Source: Pristionchus mayeri (Eukaryota; Nematoda; Chromadorea; Rhabditida; Neodiplogasteridae). From it: a stretch of DNA of 64,000 nucleotides. A program made the position numbers and the translations under genes. Positions 34,701 through 46,677 of the stretch are shown piece after piece (the stretch's first letter is position 1; each line of letters opens with the position of its first letter). Below the pieces are notes generated by a model. The model was given only the letters and a program-made list of their open reading frames with translations. It ran no database searches and was not told the DNA's origin. Where the stretch lies: the NCBI GenBank assembly GCA_036245805.1, contig BTRK01000002.1:6010689-6074688 (forward strand), in the 5' to 3' direction.

Positions 34701-37700
34701 ATGGTACGGTAGCGGGTATTGATTTAATGAGTTATCATGGTGCAAAACAGTCCCATAATGAGGAAATTTCGCAAGAATGTGATACCCGATAATTCTAGCA
34801 ATGACTAGATTTGTTGGTGTTTCACAGGGTTCTTTAAACTGGGAAAGAGCCTGGCGTGTGCTGAGTTGTGCGCATTGGTTTGAACAAACAAATATTTCAA
34901 TTTTCTAATTTGTCAATAAGGGTGGTAGTAGTAGAGGATTTTGTTGTTGTTAAATCTCAATTGGTCTATGTTTCACAAAAAATTGCTTGTGAGAGTTGTG
35001 GGACTTCATTTGTAATAAAGTTCAGCATATCATTACGAAAATAAAATGAGCCTAGCGTAACTCGGTCCATTCGTGTTTCACCAACTCCTCGTGAGTGTTC
35101 TCGCATTCGCGTAAGCAATCACACCGACGAACCTTGCAGTACAAAAATATTATGATTGCTTTGCTTGCAGCCGAGCCCTCGAAGGAGGAGAAGATGGAGA
35201 CGGACGAGTGCGACAAGCTGGAGGAGGAGAGGAAGAAGGCACTCGAGAAGGTACGAGTCATGAGAATGACCCATCGAACCCAAATCTGACCCACCGATCA
35301 CCTCGTTCATTAGCTGCGCTCCAGCGAGCTAAGTATCGAATCTGGCCTAGCGAACCTCCGAAATGCGCCACTGTGGATTACTGTAGGTGACGATCTTCCT
35401 TTTCCAGGAAAAGAAGGCGAAGACGGGCGAGGATGAGGAGAAGGAGGGCGAGGGAATCGAGAAACAGGTACGATAGATCGGCTGGGGATAGGGAGTACGG
35501 TAGGATTCGTAATCGATCATAGCCGATCGCAATCTTATGTTAGACGAGGTGGCGCGCGATTTTTGTTTTACGCTATTAGACCCCCCGTGAGATGTGCGCT
35601 TCTATCGCTGTTCTTACGTTCTAGGTTGATGTCAAAATTTATGGTCTGGAGATTTATAAGGGTGATACAAATATTAATAATTTATTGAATTCAATTGATG
35701 ATACGGTAGCTAAGTTATCCGTGGTCGCGATCAGTTTGTATTTTAAGTAATTTGTCATCCTGTGAGATGTGCGTTTCACCCCTCCTTCATAGGTTCTTGT
35801 TTTCCGATTCTTACTGATCGCAATTGGTTCACCAATGAAAATAAATATTCATATTTTCTTACATTCAATAGACGGTAATTACCGTACCGTAACCTAATAT
35901 TCGATCGATTGCAGGCAAAGATCGCATGCAGCGAGGCGGTGCAGGCTGCCGCGTCGGCAGCACTCGGAGCTGCGGCCGTGAAGGCCAAGGTACGTTTCAG
36001 AACATTTTAAATTAGTATTATTTCGAAATTTGATTCAACGAGAGTTGTGTTTCATGAGTGATTCATAGGCAGCGGAGATTAAATGCGACGGTTGGCGATA
36101 GTGTATCTCCAAATGAAAAAAAATTATAAATTGACAAATAGACTTGAAATCCAAACTATTTTAGCACCTGGCGACAATCGAGGAGCGTCGCATCAAGTCG
36201 CTTGTCGCGCAGCTTGTCGAGACGCAGGTTCGACCTAATCTTTGATCGTCAGCTCATTGTTATTTATATGAAACACCAATGCACCTATTTGACTGATGTG
36301 TCAGTAGTTGGGGGAACACATTACTGACATTGCGCTACAATTTTCTGTTTGTAATTAATTATAAAATATTAATTTAAATATCTCGCAGATGAAGAAGCTG
36401 GAGATGAAGCTGAAGCACTTCGACGAGCTGGAGCAGATCATGGACAAGGAGAAGGAGTCGGTGGGTGGAGTGGGGGACAGGTCGAAATGTGCCTGGTGAA
36501 TTGCAGTTATTCGATACATTTGTAACCGTTAGGGTATGCTAAGAAGTAGCGAAGGGTGGTGAGAACAGATCATTTACAAGGAGAAGGAGTCGGTGAGTGA
36601 GGGGGGCGAAATAGCGCAGCTCAAAAATATGCCGGCACTCCTGATGATTTGCCGCTTGCGATCGCAGAATATTAGTTATGGTTGGCTATTGGACTAAAAT
36701 ATATAGGAGAGACTTTTTGAGTCAGTGTACATAACTTGGCAAAGTGCGAAAAATCGAAATCGCCCTAAATGTGCACACAAGTAGTACTCGACGAACATAG
36801 CTCGGGTGCCACATCCGGAGTGTTCTAGATCGCTCTCTGCGAAATGGGACGCACTTGTGCCAGAAAAATGAAATTTCGAATTTTGCCATTTCAAAACCGA
36901 TTTGAATCACTGATGTCTCAAACAATCACTAATATTCCATAGATTATGTGTGACAAATTCTAGAATGATTGGGCATCAACTCGTGAAGAAACAGCGAAAA
37001 TATTTTTCTGAAAATTTTTAATTAATTCAGATGGGTGGGTAGATACCTTTTTTATTTCACTATTATCTAGAGCGATATGCATGCTATTCACATACAAAAA
37101 TGAAAAGAATTTAAAAATAGAGTTTGTGAGAAATCGTCTAAAATGTTTAAAAAGTCAGTTCTCGATCATCCCGAAACTACCGTACTCGAGTGATGAGAGA
37201 GTGCAGAATGAAGAGGCGAGTACACGAATTATGTTGAGGTGGAGGATGATGTTGGTTCTTAATAAGGGTCTTAATAAGGTTATGAGTCACACCATCCAGA
37301 TTGTGTCAGCTATCATTCCTCGGCTTCCGTAGTCTGAACTAATGTAACTGATATTGTAGATACACCCAATGGTGCCAATCAAGCCGTAGTGGCGCAATAG
37401 AGGGCGGACAGGCTGGAATGAATTTAGACAGACATACCGTAATCCTGATACCGTAGAAATACAGTAATCCTGCTATGCGTGTAATCGCATCTTCATTCTG
37501 CACACTCTCTCATCACTCGAGTACGGTAGTTTCGGTATGATCGAGAACTAACTTTTTAATCATTTTAGACGATTTCTCACAAACTCTATTTTTAATTTCT
37601 TTTTATTTTTGTATGTGAATAGCATGCATGCCGCTCTAGATAATAGCGAAATAAAAAAGGTATCCACCCACCCATCTGAATTAAATATAACTTTTCAAAA

Positions 37701-40700
37701 AAATATTTTCGCTGTTTCTTCACGAGTTGATGCCCAATCACTCTAGAATTTGTCACACATAATCTATGGAATATTAGTGATTGTTTGAGACATCAGTGAT
37801 TCAAATCGGTTTTGAAATGGCAAAATTCGAAATTTCATTTTTCTGGCACAAGTGTGTCCCATTTCGCAGAGAGCGATCTAGAACACTCCGGATGTGGCAC
37901 CCGAGCTATGTTCGTCGAGTACTACTTGTGTGCACATTTAGGGCGATTTCGATTTTTCGCACTTTGCCAAGCATATGTTCAGTGACTGAAAAAGTCTCTC
38001 ATAGATATTATCTCTAGCCGCCACCATGTGCATCGATGCTCCACAATTGCTTGAGATTGATTAGCAATCATGATGGGCAATAGGTGTCGGACAAAAGTTG
38101 AAAAAAATACCAATTCAATTGAGAGCCCATTCTACTTTTACCCCGCGCGCTCTCTTCGTGATCTTTCTTCGATGACCATTGATTGCAGCGGATTAGGATG
38201 CCATAAAATTTTTATAAAACATTATGATCTACCATTTCGTTCTGAAACTGTGAGAGCCATGGCAAAGAATACTGTTGTATTATAAAATAATAGAACTTGA
38301 TAATTTATCCAGTTTTCCCAAAAACCCGCAATATTTACGTTTTAAGAATATTTCAATAATCACTTCCTTGCAGCTGGAGTACCAGCGTCAGCAGCTGATC
38401 CTCGAGCGACAGCAGTTCCACCTCGACCAGCTGCGCTACCTGGAGACGCGCACGAAGCAGGACGCCCACTACAAGGTGAGGGGAGAGAGAGAGAGAGGGA
38501 GGGAATATTTGAATTTGAATTTGGCGCCCGAAAATTAGCATCTATTGGGATTCCTGTCTAATTTTAGGTTGGTAGACTCGAGAGATGTGTAATCATGGTG
38601 ATCATGAATAGCATGGTTTGGATCGAGTTTTTGCTCTTCGAAATCGAACGACAATTGAAGTAAAACCACCGATACGGAGATAGAGGGAGGCTGAAGCACA
38701 GGGGTTCCTGGTGTCATTCGAATTACACATTGTTTACATTCGAATTACACATTGTTTACATTCGAATTGTGCATCGAATCACATCTTATTTACACATCGT
38801 TTACGCTATAATTGAATTCAATTCGCATTCTTGGGAAGATAAGTACGAGATGAAACATAAAGGTGTCGTGATGAGTTGAATCAAAATTACAATTTTTTAA
38901 CAATTTTATTGTTATATTTCCAGATGGTGGACGCCGGACAGTTGCCTGCCGCTCTTCCTCTCGGTTTTGAGATCTCCGGTCCTCCCCAGCCGACGCCCAC
39001 CATCGCCGTCGCGCCGCCCGCCGAGGAGAAGGAGACCGCGTCCGGAGCGGATGCGCCTGCCGCGCCTGCCGCGGTTCCTCAGCAGCCGCCTGCGGCCGCG
39101 GCCGCCACTTCGGCTGCGCCTGGCGCTCCGCCAGCGCACGCGGCTGGCGCGCCGCCTCCCGGCGCCTACGGCTACGGCGCGCCTCCGCCCGGCGGCCAGC
39201 CGCCCTACGGAGGCTACCCTCCGCAGGGCTACGGACAGTACCCGCCACAGCGTGAGTGGATTGTTGTGATTTGGAAGCAATATGGTTGGTGTTTCACGAA
39301 GTGGGTAAGAATCATGTCGGCTCTGCTAGGGGGAGATTTCTGAAGAGAGAATACTTTACGAAAGTGATTTTTCTCAGAAAGTATTAGGGTGTCCCATAAG
39401 TTCTCGGACTTTTTTTTCAATCCATCTACTACATTAGCCATTGGAGTTAGGACTTGAAATACTTGCGTATAGTTAGTGGCAGAGGGTGTATTGTTACAAA
39501 ACGCCATTATCCGATGTATCCATAGCATAGTGATGATGCAATCTTTGAAAATGCTCATTTTTTGAGCACTTCGTTTTGCTTTTCTGCTACCTGTCCGCGA
39601 GATTCTAGGAGAGCCAGATGTGTGTGGCGTAATCAATATCTTACTGTGTATATACTAATATATTAACATTGGTTGTACTGCCATTCCAGTAGTAGGAAAA
39701 TGGAAAAATCGAGAATCAAGTTTACACTTTTAGGGTTAGTTGAATATTTTCGAGCATATTTTAGACCTTCGCTAACCTTTTATATCAAAAACAACTTTAA
39801 AAGTGATGATAATTTTCTCAACCTCTTGAGGTTGTTTTTAGAACGTAACCAGGCAATGCCTTTGAAGACACTTTGCAAAAAAACAAATTTCGTATCGCTG
39901 AAGCAAAGCAAATCCAGATATCAGGAATGCGCCTGAAATTATTTAATACCTGTGTGTGTTAATTAAAGACTGTAATTGCATTTCAACTCACATCCATTAG
40001 CAAAATAATTCAAAAAAATCATTTTTTGCATTTTGCTATATTTTGTTCAAAAATATGTAGCACTCTCCAAAAGAACCAGCTATGTTGGTCTAATGATTTA
40101 TATTGAAAGTAGTATCACACGCTTTCAAATAGTCTATGGTAGAATGTTGTTAGATTATATATCTAACTTAGAAAGCAAAATGTTTATAATGTCCGGAAAC
40201 TTATGGGACACCCTAATAGAAATTAATTTATGTGTGTTTCACAACATGCACATAGGTGATAGCGTCTGCTATTTTCAATATCACATACGCACTAGTTGCT
40301 TATCAAATGATAATAAAGTCCGCGCATTGCAGACGGTGGCTACCCGGGAGGAGCGCCGCCCCCTCAGGGCTACCCTGGCCAGTACCCGGGTCGACCGGGA
40401 CCCTACCCCGGACAGCCGGGCGCACCTCCTTCCGGCTTCCCACCTCAGCAGGGCGGTGCGCCGCCTGGCGCGCGTCCGCCCTACGCTGGTGCGCCACCTG
40501 GCGGAGCCTATCCGCCCCAGCAGCGCCATCCCGGCTACCCGCCTCAGGTACGTCTCATTAGATTGTTTTGCCTTAAATCGCCTTAGACTTCTGAGGTTTC
40601 TACGATCCAATCTCAGGGCTACCCTCCCCAAGCGGGCGCGTACCCGCCCGGCTACGGAGGATACGGCGTGCCGCCGCAGCAGCATCCGGCTGCAGCTGCC

Positions 40701-41086
40701 GCAGGAGGCGTTCCGCCCCCTGGAGCAGAGGGCGCAGACGCGGCCACGCCGCCCATGCACCAGGGTGAGTCGCGGTTTCAGTGATGGTACTTATGGATCC
40801 AGGTCTGATGATTGACGTCGGATGAAAACCAAAAATATACCCTTTGTGCAGTATTTTCGCAGAATATACTTCTTGCCATAGGTTATCATTAAACGGTAAT
40901 CATCTGAGCTGGTGCCGTACTGATTGGTTTAAATACTGACGTTGGAGTGTTAGAACATATGTAGTTGATGAGGTGCGCGTGGCGTTTTAGAGTTGTCACC
41001 CTGGAGTTTGCTGTTACACATGGTTCATTGTAAAGGATTGTTTTTTTCCAGGAGCGCCCGGAGATGGGAAGCCCGAGGGCAACTAA
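28785..41086 (+). CDS. swsn-1: SWI/SNF (BAF) core subunit SMARCC, complete, 802 aa
   Basis: 26 exons close in frame (2409 nt): 28785-28795, 29074-29186, 29808-29887, 30255-30337, 30516-30587, 30947-31060, 31115-31157, 31436-31552, 32061-32111, 32182-32268, 32368-32460, 33144-33249, 33831-33889, 34092-34181, 34438-34479, 34634-34703, 35171-35250, 35408-35467, 35915-35989, 36165-36227, 36389-36460, 38374-38475, 38924-39251, 40333-40547, 40617-40764, 41052-41086. N to C: basic start [19 protein letters not shown] domain about 78-172 ([32 protein letters not shown]); SANT about 264-310 ([24 protein letters not shown]); conserved SMARCC C-terminal region with coiled coil about 480-560 ([20 protein letters not shown]); Pro/Gly/Tyr-rich tail 562-802. 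It scaffolds the nuclear chromatin-remodelling complex. The 11-nt first exon is the least certain part. Introns carry foreign elements (separate entries). Confidence 0.95.
32470..32670. repeat. Degenerate ~60-bp repeat rich in GCGAGAGAGTGTG
   Basis: Three to four units of the type GAGAGCAGGCGAGAGAGTGT, ATTTGGAGAGAG, CGATCTCTAGC lie in the intron after 32460. Related single copies occur near 33980, 34500, 46930 and 51785. Confidence 0.6.
36709..38003. mobile_element. 1.3-kb foldback (giant palindrome) in swsn-1 intron 21
   Basis: The left arm 36709-37212 and right arm 37490-38003 are near-perfect reverse complements (for example TTGGCAAAGTGCGAAAAATC at 36738 against GATTTTTCGCACTTTGCCAA near 37950) around a loop of about 277 bases. 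The two arms even encode the same chance peptide on opposite strands. No transposase; a non-autonomous foldback element. Confidence 0.9.
39387..40213. mobile_element. Tc1/mariner-like element, TA-flanked, in swsn-1 intron 23
   Basis: Ends AGGGTGTCCCATAAGTTCTC and, inverted, AACTTATGGGACACCCT, each next to TA. 827 bases with no readable transposase; a decayed or non-autonomous copy. Confidence 0.8.
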
Positions 41087-42000
41087 GGAGGCTGAGCTAC
41101 GATCCTCTCCCCAATCTCATCCATCATCCCCCTACCCTTCTCTCCCTTTCCCCACTCCAAATCCCCGCATCGGTGTATCATAAGTAATCGTAACAGAAAG
41201 GATCTCAGAATTCCTTCCCCATCCCCTATTCCATTTCGTATTGTGTTTAATTATTTATGATGTTCATAATGAATCCACTGAATGTTTTCACTCATTTCAA
41301 TAATCTCCCCTCAAAACAATGTGACTATCGGATGTTGTTTTGCAATTTCGCACAACGGAACGATTATTTGTTTAAACTTCCTCTTCCTAATGCTGATAAC
41401 TTATTGAAACTGTTTCTTATGCGATGAGCTTCTTAGCTTGTTCGTAATATCTGGAAATGTTTGATAAATGGTTTTATTCTCCAAGTAAAGTAGGGAAATC
41501 ACAGTGGTGGTTCTACGGATCCACGATTACTTGGAACGGGACATGAATACATTAGCCATCGGACCTCGGAATTTTCAATTGCCAAAGGTTGTTGCTGGAG
41601 GCGATGAGGATAACATGCAAGAGCTTACACAATAGGAATCTCATGAAAGCAGTGTAATTATTCTGCTCTTATACTGACATCTCGAGCATAAGAGCCCACT
41701 ATTCGACACAATATTTCCGTAATGCCACAGTAATTGTTAGTCGGGATTATTTTACATTCTATTTTTACACTAATTCTACATCGTCGGAATCCCAAACGAA
41801 CCTGCAGAATGGTTTATTCAACATGACATCCTAGTTCTTGTTTCAGGCATATGGAAAGGGGTCCGTGTAACCAGGCCCGGCGGCGATTCGATGCGTGCAT
41901 AGGCTCGGCGAGATATCTCAATCGAAATGTTGAGGGATTCGCCGGAGATCACGTGAATCGGTCAGCTTAATCCTTGTTTGTTTGGCACTTTCCTAAAAGC
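41087..42000. other. swsn-1 3' flank and intergenic DNA
   Basis: Probable 3' UTR followed by AT-rich sequence. No gene is supported; TTGTTTCAG at 41846-41854 looks like an acceptor but leads to no convincing exon. Confidence 0.5.
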
Positions 42001-42602
42001 CTACCAATTAGTGATGACAAAACGGAAGTCGGCATCTTGTCGGAAAAGACTCGATTTCCACGCCTTGCCGGCAAGGCGGCCCTTTCAAGCCGGCCGGTAG
42101 ATCAAGGCCGCCAGGAAGGGAACACCGAACCATTTCGAGCATAGTATTCAACGTAAGGTGGCTGTTTGGTGTGAACTAATTGGATCAATGTTAAATCAAC
42201 CTATTACATCTTATGTAATATGACTTTTTTAGCCAACAAAACTCGTCAAACTTGATGAACATTATGGGTTAAGAAGTCATTTGATGCGGGGCGATCTCAC
42301 CATCATTCGCATTTATCGATTTCATCATCGCAATACAATATGACGTCATACTTACGCAATTTCGCCCATTTTACTCATAATTCACCATAAGCTCAACGAA
42401 AATTATCGGTAAAGGAGTCATTCGATATGGGAAGTTTTCGAATTCAATCGTATTTAACGATTTAGTCATCACTGCCTACTATTACAGTATTATAATGAAA
42501 TTTCGTATTCACAGAATTGTCATTACATCAAGGGGAATTCTCGCCTTCAATCGTATTTTTAAATTTCTATTTAAATTTCTAGTTACAACTATTTCGTAAT
42601 AA

Positions 42603-42878
42603 AAGGTAAAGGTAAAGTCGCACCGTATATCTAGGAATTTTCATCCTGCGGTGAGCCGGTGCTAGGCCAGCAACTATGTTCTAGGCGATTCAGTCCGTAG
42701 CGCAACCTATTCTTCGGACCAATGTACCGGCGTGATCTTGTTACGACTTCGAATTCCCCGTCCCCAATGGGTAGGCGCCTTGGTTGGGCGGAGTCGATGT
42801 CACGGCCGGGAATCGAACCCGGGAGGAATGGGATGGTTGGGCGCGCCATAGACCACTACACCACTTCGACTCTTCAAC
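42603..42878 (-). mobile_element. tRNA-derived SINE
   Basis: On the minus strand it starts GTCGAAGTGGTGTAGTGGTC (A box) and has CCCGGGTTCGATTCCCGG (B box in a T-arm-like hairpin), then a unique body, and ends in TTTACCTTTACCTTTTA. It interrupts the left arm of the hAT-like element. Confidence 0.8.
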
Positions 42879-43246
42879 AACGCAATATTTCATTATTTTT
42901 ATGATATTTTCTCGTATTTTACTCATATTTCAGCGCAACCACAACGGAGAAGGTGGGTAGAGGAGTCGGTGCTACCTGAATTGAAGTTCAAAATTACCCA
43001 TCTAAGTTTACATTTCATCGATAGCTCTCGTCGAGCTGATCACATATATATATATTGATTGCTCAGTTATTCTGCCCAAGGACTCTGGTGTGCGCACCCA
43101 AGTTGGAATCAAGTGCTAAAATCAAGCTCCAAGAGGCGACCAAGCTTGGTCGCCACTTGGAAATCGCTCTGATCTCTCCATTTCTCATACTCCCATTTTT
43201 TTTCTCTCGCTCTCTCGCTCCCAGTTGAAATCAAGCAGTTTTCAAA

Positions 43247-43612
43247 TAGGGTTGGCAAAAATTGTCTGAACCGACCGGATCATCGCGAGCAGTGAGTCCG
43301 GAATGAGTCGGAATGAGAAAATATATCACACCTTAGAGGCTCAGTGAGTCTCAGAGCAAACTTGCTCGGACTCAGTGAGTCTCAAGCCAAAATCATTTTA
43401 GTTGATCTCGAAACTCAACCGAAATTCTCCAGAAACGCAAACGTAATTGAAAAGTTCAGACTCAGTGAGTTTGAGGCAGTGAGTCAGACTCTGAGCCTCG
43501 CTGAGTCCCAATCATTCGGATTCGCGCGAGTCTGAGACACCGGTGATTCGGCAAAAGTGAAACTCAAATGATCTGAGACAGACTCGCCATTTGAATCATT
43601 TTGCCAACCCTA
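43247..43612. mobile_element. 366-bp hAT-like MITE, nested
   Basis: Termini TAGGGTTGGCAAAAAT and ATTTTGCCAACCCTA; flanks TTTTCAAA at 43239-43246 and ATTTCAAA at 43613-43620 fit an 8-bp duplication with one mismatch. The interior repeats CAGTGAGTCT-type words. Confidence 0.75.
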
Positions 43613-43864
43613 ATTTCAAACTTGGAATCAAGACGAGACAATTCGAGATACAGCACCGCTCAATCGCCTCCCTAACGGGCGACGCGTGGCGAGTCGCGGC
43701 GAGTCGCATCACGCCGCCTCAACTCTGATGCGGCCTAAGCCACCTTCAAAGTGAATATTTTTGGGGCAATTTTGGCTGTGGGATTCTTTCAGTAATGCGA
43801 ATCAATCTCTGAAATCTGCTTTCGAAAATATTGATTTTGAGCTATGTCCTTTGAGGTCATCATT

Positions 43865-43981
43865 CGAGTCTTTCTCCCCTCCCCTCCCCTCATTTCCCTA
43901 CGACACCGCTCCTTCTAAAGGTGGAGATTTGGGATGAGGAAATGAAGGGAAATGAGGGGAGGGAAGGGGAGAGAGACTCGA
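43865..43981. repeat. Pyrimidine/purine hairpin
   Basis: CGAGTCTTTCTCCCCTCCCC pairs with GGGAAGGGGAGAGAGACTCG across a short loop, within the spacer of the hAT-like element. Confidence 0.6.
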
Positions 43982-44188
43982 ACCGTGGACAGAATAACAG
44001 AGCAATCAATATCTATGTGATCAGCTCGACGAGAGCTATCGATGAAATGTAAACTTAGAGGGGTAATTTTGAATTTCAATTCAGGTAGCACCGACTCCTC
44101 TGCCCACCTTCTCCGTTGTGGTTGAGCTGAAATATTAGTAAAATACGAGAAAATATCATAAGAATAACGAAATATTGCGTAGTTATTA

Positions 44189-45077
44189 GGTTGATTCAAA
44201 AGTTTCTCCCTATTTTATTTTTAAAATTATCTCGAGCCATAGTTGCCTGACTGGAATTTCCATTTAACACAAGTATTGGACATATAGATAGATTACACTC
44301 GTCGGACCGATTCGATTCTGGGACGCGTATTGCGGCAATAAATAAAGAAAACGTCAAAATCTCAAAATATTATGATTTTTAGGTGTACTTTGCTGGGCCC
44401 TACCATTTGAATACGCGCTAACGATCGATTCTGCCCATTTGAGGAGTGATACCACTCGAGTTGCTTTTCCAGAATATTACAGAATATCCGACCTTCAAGA
44501 GACTTTGGAAGATGAGAATTAGAAAAAGTGCTGATTTCGTTGCTCAAATTTCGTAATTTTGTTGTAATATGGTGCTGTTCCCGAATAGGTAGATGTATTC
44601 ATCTCAAGTTTAACGGTAATACTAAGACTGGCGTGTACTTCATTGTGCACAACACTATGGCTTACAGAGTCAATAACTGACCATTCGGGGACATGAGTAT
44701 TTCTGCAGAAATGCATCTCGAGCTAATATCTAATCAGGCGCTCATCTGAACTTGGCGTGACGGTGTGCAAATACTGAATTGCATTCACGAGCATGCCCAG
44801 TAATCACGCTTTACACTAGTATGTTTGCTTAATCTCTATCTCGTTACTCCACATAACTATGTATGCATAAAAATTATGTTTGATAATCAATTTTGCGAAA
44901 TTTGTCGGACTGCTGTATCGGCGTAGCTAAATGGGGAGCAATGTGATACGGCTTTTTATAAAGCGCATTCAAGTACTTATTTATTGCAAAGGAACTTATG
45001 AGAATTGGTCAACTTTGCAGGTCAGGGGAATCAAAAATGTAAAATTGTGAAAAAAGAGAGAAACTTTTGAATCAACC
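44189..45077. mobile_element. Mariner-like element, TA-flanked, nested
   Basis: Ends GGTTGATTCAAAAGTTTCTC and,inverted, GAGAAACTTTTGAATCAACC, each bordered by TA. The (TTA)GGTTG-type end is mariner-like. 889 bases with no readable transposase. Confidence 0.8.
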
Positions 45078-45727
45078 TAATATTAAGAAATACTTAAATA
45101 CGATTGAAGGTGAGAGTGCCCCGGATGTAATGACAATTCTGTGAAGACGAAATTTCATTAGAATGCTGTAATATTAGGAATTGATGACTAAATCGTTAAA
45201 TACGATTGAATTCGAAAACTTCCCATATCGAATGACTCCTTTACCGATAATTTTCGTTGAGCTTATGGTGGATTATGAGTAAAATGGGCGAAATTGCATA
45301 AGTATGACGTCATATTGTATTTCGATGATGAAATCGAGAAATGCGAATGATGGTGAGATCGCCCCGCATCAAATGACTTCTTAACCCATAATGTTATTCA
45401 AGTTTGACGAGTTTTGTTGGCTAAAAACGTCATATTACATAAGATGTAATAGGTTGATTTAACATTGATCCAATTAGTTCACACCAAACAGCCACCCTAC
45501 GTTGAATGCTATGCTCGAAATGGTTCGGTGTTCCCTTCCTGGCGGCCTTGATCTACCGGCCGGCCGTCTCTTATCGGCTCGCCGACAACTCTCCCGTTGA
45601 AAGGTCATCCTTGCTGGCAAGGGCGCTTCCCCCCCCCCCCCCTCCACAAGACGGCAAGAGCCAGAAATGGCGTGTCTCGCCGGCAACTCGCCGACTTCCG
45701 TTCCGTTTTGTCATCCCTACTACCAAT

Positions 45728-46064
45728 CCCAGCCCCCTCTGCCCCCTTCGCATTATAAAATTGCTTAAAGCATGTCTTAGACTTCTTAGGCTTGGAATAA
45801 TGCTACTTAAAGTTGTGCTGAGACTGCTTAGGCTCGGATTCCGGTTGCTTAAGGCTAGGTGTTATACGCGCTGTCCTGATCGCGCCGGTTTTCTCCCGTT
45901 TGCATACTCGTCACACTTTGTGTCGTGATATGGGATCGTGGGCCAATATCAATAATTTCAAGGGTGTACAAAACTTTTATGCAAAACGAAAAAATAGTTG
46001 TAAAAAACATTGAATTCCTTGTAGAATCAGTACTCTCCTATTCGATCTCGGAGTGGGCGTCCAT
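45728..46064. other. Upstream of first THAP-cluster gene
   Basis: Contains a repeated motif of the type GCTTAAAGC/TTAGACT/GCTTAGGCT (45760-45860). An ATG near 45930 (MGSWANINNFKG) could be a first exon but does not join in frame with the likely frame of the next exon. Confidence 0.35.
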
Positions 46065-46578
46065 ATGAACTGGGTGAATTGCTGGGAGGAAAACACGGGA
46101 GCAAAGACACTCAATCAGCAACAAGTTGACGTCATTGTGAGTCTATTTTATAATTTATTACGCCTGAAAACGGCACTTGGTCGGAAGAGAAATATGACGT
46201 CATCAATAATCAGCTGGGCCTGATCATAGGAAATAGTAAAAATAGAAAAAAATTAATGTTTTTTTGAGTTAGCCTGTGACAAGCTGCAGAAGGCGATCAA
46301 GAACCTCGTCGATATAGTGCAGTTCAAGAAAATGCAATCGCAAGGGCAGCTGATGGGAACGCATATAACTGTGAGTGCAGCAATCGTCTCACTATGACTA
46401 TGTCACATGTTAGGAAATGATGGCACTAGGTCTGATGAGAACTATAACACCTTTTATATATCATAGTTCCCATCCGACGCACTACCGGATGATACGATTG
46501 TTATTTAAAAAAAATTTTTTTTTTAAACTCACGTGGTGGGAGCACAGATAACTGTGAGTGGATTCTCCTCGTTTTGCA

Positions 46579-46677
<99 letters not shown>

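Larger units (their letters stand above)
42009..45719. mobile_element. hAT-like foldback element with 8-bp target duplication
   Basis: The exact duplication CTACCAAT lies at 42001-42008 and 45720-45727. Termini TAGTGATGACAAAACGG and, inverted, TAGGGATGACAAAACGG fit hAT-type ends. The arms run 42009 to about 42600 plus about 42880-43075 at the left, and about 43990-44188 plus 45078-45719 at the right; each arm was later split by another insertion (SINE at the left, mariner at the right). The central spacer carries a further MITE. No transposase seen. Confidence 0.9.

Noticed and set aside
36722..38017. Two identical peptides on opposite strands as a gene pair
   Set aside because: They come from the two arms of the foldback palindrome and have no family.
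38790..40760. Arg-rich minus-strand and alternative-frame proteins
   Set aside because: Shadows of the GC-rich Pro/Gly-coding swsn-1 exons.
42603..42878. Functional tRNA gene
   Set aside because: A and B boxes are present, but there is no closing acceptor stem and the TTTACC tail is SINE-like.
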